From Rhynchonema sp. JSB1_4 (Eukaryota > Nematoda > Chromadorea > Monhysterida > Xyalidae), in NCBI GenBank assembly GCA_030248065.1, contig JASAMV010002782.1, positions 20,256-84,255 of the forward strand: a stretch of 64,000 nt of DNA, given 5' to 3'. Below are positions 61,601 to 64,000 of the stretch, one piece after another (the first letter of the stretch is position 1; every line of letters begins with the position of its first letter). The notes below the pieces were generated by a model that made no database searches, had not been told where the DNA came from, and saw nothing but the letters and a program-made list of their open reading frames with translations. The position numbers and the translations under genes are program-made.

Positions 61601-63690
61601 AACCAAAAACCACTTACTTCTTTAACGGTGGCTTCAGTTCCCCTTCCGGTCCACCAGACAATGGCCAGCACCCAAACAGTCTGATGATTGTCCAGTTGTT
61701 GCAGACTGTCGTTCAATTTGTCAACATTTTGCAACGAATTCGGATTCACCGGCCGGGACTGATCGGTTGAGGCTGTTGATGCGTTCAGGTCCCCGGCTGA
61801 GGTGTCCGTCGGGGGCATTTGTTGTTGTTGTTGCGCCTGCTCCTGCACGGATAACAACGGCCGTCAAACTTGATTACCCGTCTGTCTGTTCTTGCTTTGC
61901 TCAAGTCACACTTTGCATTACACAACTTCAACGATATTTCGAACTGATTAACAAATTAGACGCATTTCAAAACAGTTGTTATTCGACTGACAATAGTACT
62001 GCTTATTATGCGGTTCCATACGAACACGGCCAAACCTGTTGTTGTAATGTCTGCTGTTTCTTCATCAATTTTCTTCGTTTCTTCACCCGATATCTGTCGT
62101 TTTCAGCACCTTCGAAGCGATCCACGTCTATTTCGACAAATTCACCGGGCCCGCCCATTTTTGGAGCCTAAAATTTCTTTAAAGATGCACTTATGAATAA
62201 ATTCAAGACTCGATTCACTGAGAAAAAATTGTGTAGACGCGTCGCAAAGAAAGCGTCTGTACACTAAAACAAACTCAGTAGGAAATGTTTCAGCTATCTA
62301 ATTAGAGTTCGTTAGACGCGGTCACGTGTCGGTACTCTGTATCTTTTGTCCGCTGAAGAAATAATCGAATAAACAACTTAAAAAATATTTCTAGCCTGTT
62401 TCTGAGCCTCGGTGCACACATCCCTGCACTGATTGTACCACGTGCTCACAGTTGAGCTGCTGGCGCCGTACTTTTCGGAGGCCTTTTGCGCGGGCATCTG
62501 CAAATTATCAACATTATTTGCACAAGAATTACAAAAAATAAAATAAAGTTATTATTTTCATTTGCTTTTATCATAAAATAACTTTGAAAAATTACTTTTT
62601 CAACAAAAGAATACACGATGCGCGTGATTTGGCCCAGCGACAGACGATTTCGATTGTTCTCCCAGCTCAGAAATTTCACACCACTTCGGATGCTGAAATG
62701 TAATGAGCAACAACGTTTTATTTATGTTTCAGCAGGATAAGATATGTTCTTTCATAAAATGATATTGTGATGTGCAGATAAATTACAGCCAATATTCTTA
62801 AATGGTCGGGGAAATAAAAAGTACCCATAATACCAAAAAAACAATAACAATGCAGACCCGACTGCCGAACAGACCTAAATCGACCACCACAGTTCGGCTG
62901 TCGACATTTCCACAGCGGCGCATATTTGCCAGCTCGTTCACGCATCACTATTTGGCCAGTAACCTTCTTGCATTTCGGGCACATGTTGGCTCGCGGCAGA
63001 ACGTTGAATTCCTGCAATTATTAGTGAAGGCCCTTTATTTTGGGTAGATTTAGTCAAAGTTATCAAACAGGCAACACTTATGCAAAAAAATTACCTGCAA
63101 ATACTCGGTGCACGCGGTTTCGGTGCCGATGAGAGCTTCAAACGCAGCTTCGTAAAGCTCGTTGGCTTTGGCCATTATGGATAATTTTTTCTTCACTTGT
63201 GGAACCGGAGGCGGAGGAAGGGGGTCAAATATTGGGATGTCGATGTCATCGTCGGACGATGCTGGGCTCAGATCCTGGAAATGGATCGTTCCGTTGAACG
63301 TCTGCCTTAGTAAAATACCACTCAATTCAAAACTCTGGACGAGAAAGACAGTTTTCATTGCAGCAAAATACCGCGCTCACCATCACAGGAGCAACGTGTC
63401 GCTTTGGCGCTGAGCGTTTTCTGCCGCGCGAAGGCCCCGGCCGCATTTCGTCGTAGTCGTACACTGCGTAGCGAATCTGACAACAAATAAATCATTTAAT
63501 CAATTGCTTTTTGTAAATTTGACTGTCAAAATTGAAGTCAGGAATTGGCAAAAGATCAAGTGCTCACTTGAAGTGGTCGACGTTTGCGTGGTTTGCGTCC
63601 GGAGCGGCGCAATGATTCCGATCCCGTTTGGGTTTGACCGCTTGATGTTAGCGCGTCTAAAAAAACGATACCTAAATCTAAAACGTTCAT
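58611..63690 (-). CDS. Merlin/ISXO2-type transposase-derived host protein, catalytic Glu replaced by Lys
   Basis: Thirteen exons in phase give 683 residues: 63568-63690, 63381-63476, 63095-63274, 62875-63011, 62596-62692, 62396-62497, 62036-62167, 61618-61842, 61108-61264, 60785-60846, 60556-60720, 60085-60363, 58611-58907. In order: a basic N-terminus (RKPRKRRP), an acidic and proline-rich part, a zinc ribbon (Cys144, 147, 169, 174), a SIRSGVKFLSW and helix-turn-helix region, then an ISXO2/DDE core: GGPGEFVEID (Asp259), VPDRTTATLLPH, VFSDLW (Asp395), and VNPVSG then RIKQVW (Lys436 where transposases have Glu in a TIES-W motif). A ~70-residue Q-rich insert splits the core after the first Asp, and Q/N-rich tails end the protein. 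No terminal inverted repeats flank it. Twelve introns, new tails and a lost acidic residue argue for a domesticated, probably nuclear DNA-binding protein. Exon 6 uses a GC donor. The true start could lie upstream, beyond the window. Confidence 0.85.
58992..59371. mobile_element. SINE-like retroelement, 5'-truncated copy
   Basis: This 380-bp insertion starts at GCCTGGGGACGCC and ends GCAATAAACCAACCA. It is flanked by a 13-bp duplication ACTTGCTCCATCA (58,979-58,991 and 59,372-59,384). It is nearly identical to the 3' part of the copy at 59,613-60,068. Both lie in intron 12 of the transposase-derived gene. Confidence 0.8.
59613..60068. mobile_element. SINE-like retroelement, longer copy
   Basis: A 456-bp element flanked by an 11-bp duplication AACAGCCAAAG (59,602-59,612 and 60,069-60,079). 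Its first ~75 bp, missing from the other copy, contain a B-box-like CGTTCGATACG, which suggests a polymerase III head. The remaining 380 bp match 58,992-59,371 with only a few differences. Confidence 0.8.
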
Positions 63691-63783
63691 GGCGATGGGC
63701 GGCAGGACAAATGTTTCAAAAATAATGAAGTTGAAAAACAGGGCCCTCTTCAGGACCGGGCCACAACAATTCAATTCACCAAC

Positions 63784-64000
63784 CAGTGCTGTGACTGGGG
63801 GGGGTGGTGGAGGGGAACCCCCCAAAGGTACAGTATCTCCCCCTCGCGGTACGGTATGCGGCCCCCGCGCTGAGGTACAGTAGTTTCCCCTCTCTGGTAC
63901 GGTATCTCTCCCAATTTTTCCAAAATTTGATCCCAAAAGTACCCTTTTTTGGTCTAAAATGGCAAAAAAATCGGGTCAAAATCGACCAAAAGTGCAAAAA
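63784..64000. mobile_element. probable hAT-like element running off the window
   Basis: CAGTGCTGTGACTGGGGGGG at 63,784 resembles the CAGTGGTGTCGTTGGGGG start of the 11,977 element, and is followed by repeated GGTAC(A/G)GTAT words and an A-rich part. The other end is not in the window, so this rests on layout only. Confidence 0.4.

Noticed and set aside
1..64000. CRISPR arrays, bacterial operons or phage genes
   Set aside because: No regularly spaced direct repeats with unique spacers were seen, and all supported genes are split by spliceosomal-type introns.

Overview
This is a window of animal nuclear DNA, most likely from an invertebrate and probably an ecdysozoan; I cannot place it further. 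The evidence is five split genes with many short exons and GT-AG (rarely GC-AG) introns, animal-only families, and a dense load of small DNA transposons, foldback elements and SINE-like insertions. There are no bacterial operons, ribosome binding sites or CRISPR arrays.

Layout. 1-5,537 has no supportable gene. 5,538-7,541 holds a tRNA-like sequence and miniature hAT-type elements. 8,108-16,045 (+) is a 20-exon gene for a divergent multi-cold-shock-domain protein resembling Unr/CSDE1. 16,046-25,109 is mostly repeat and unassigned DNA. 25,110-36,739 (+) is a 33-exon gene for a secreted double-domain animal heme peroxidase of 1,554 residues; the first domain has lost both heme histidines and the second keeps them. 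38,991-42,216 and 46,153-51,104 (both -) are tandem CYP4-type P450 genes of 10 exons with identical exon lengths. 53,059-58,155 (-) is an 11-exon GRIP-domain golgin. 58,611-63,690 (-) is a 13-exon gene built on a Merlin/ISXO2-type transposase whose third catalytic acidic residue is lysine, so it looks domesticated.

The gene models were assembled by hand. In all six, exon phases agree from start to stop with no frameshift, which is the main reason for confidence in the boundaries. The weakest junctions are around exons 9, 17 and 18 of the Unr-like gene.

The genes do not form a pathway. What connects the window is its mobile-element landscape and its splice sites. At least eight hAT-type miniature elements carry 8-bp target duplications, several exact. 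One lies 2 bp after a P450 stop codon, and another makes up most of a P450 intron. A ~1.1-kb inverted repeat sits just upstream of the second P450. About one fifth of the introns start with GTYGG, an unusual 5' splice site that recurs in all six genes. The most interesting objects are the DDK transposase-derived gene, the half-dead double peroxidase, the GTYGG introns, the P450 pair (exon-scale conversion and a lost acceptor) and the long inverted repeats.
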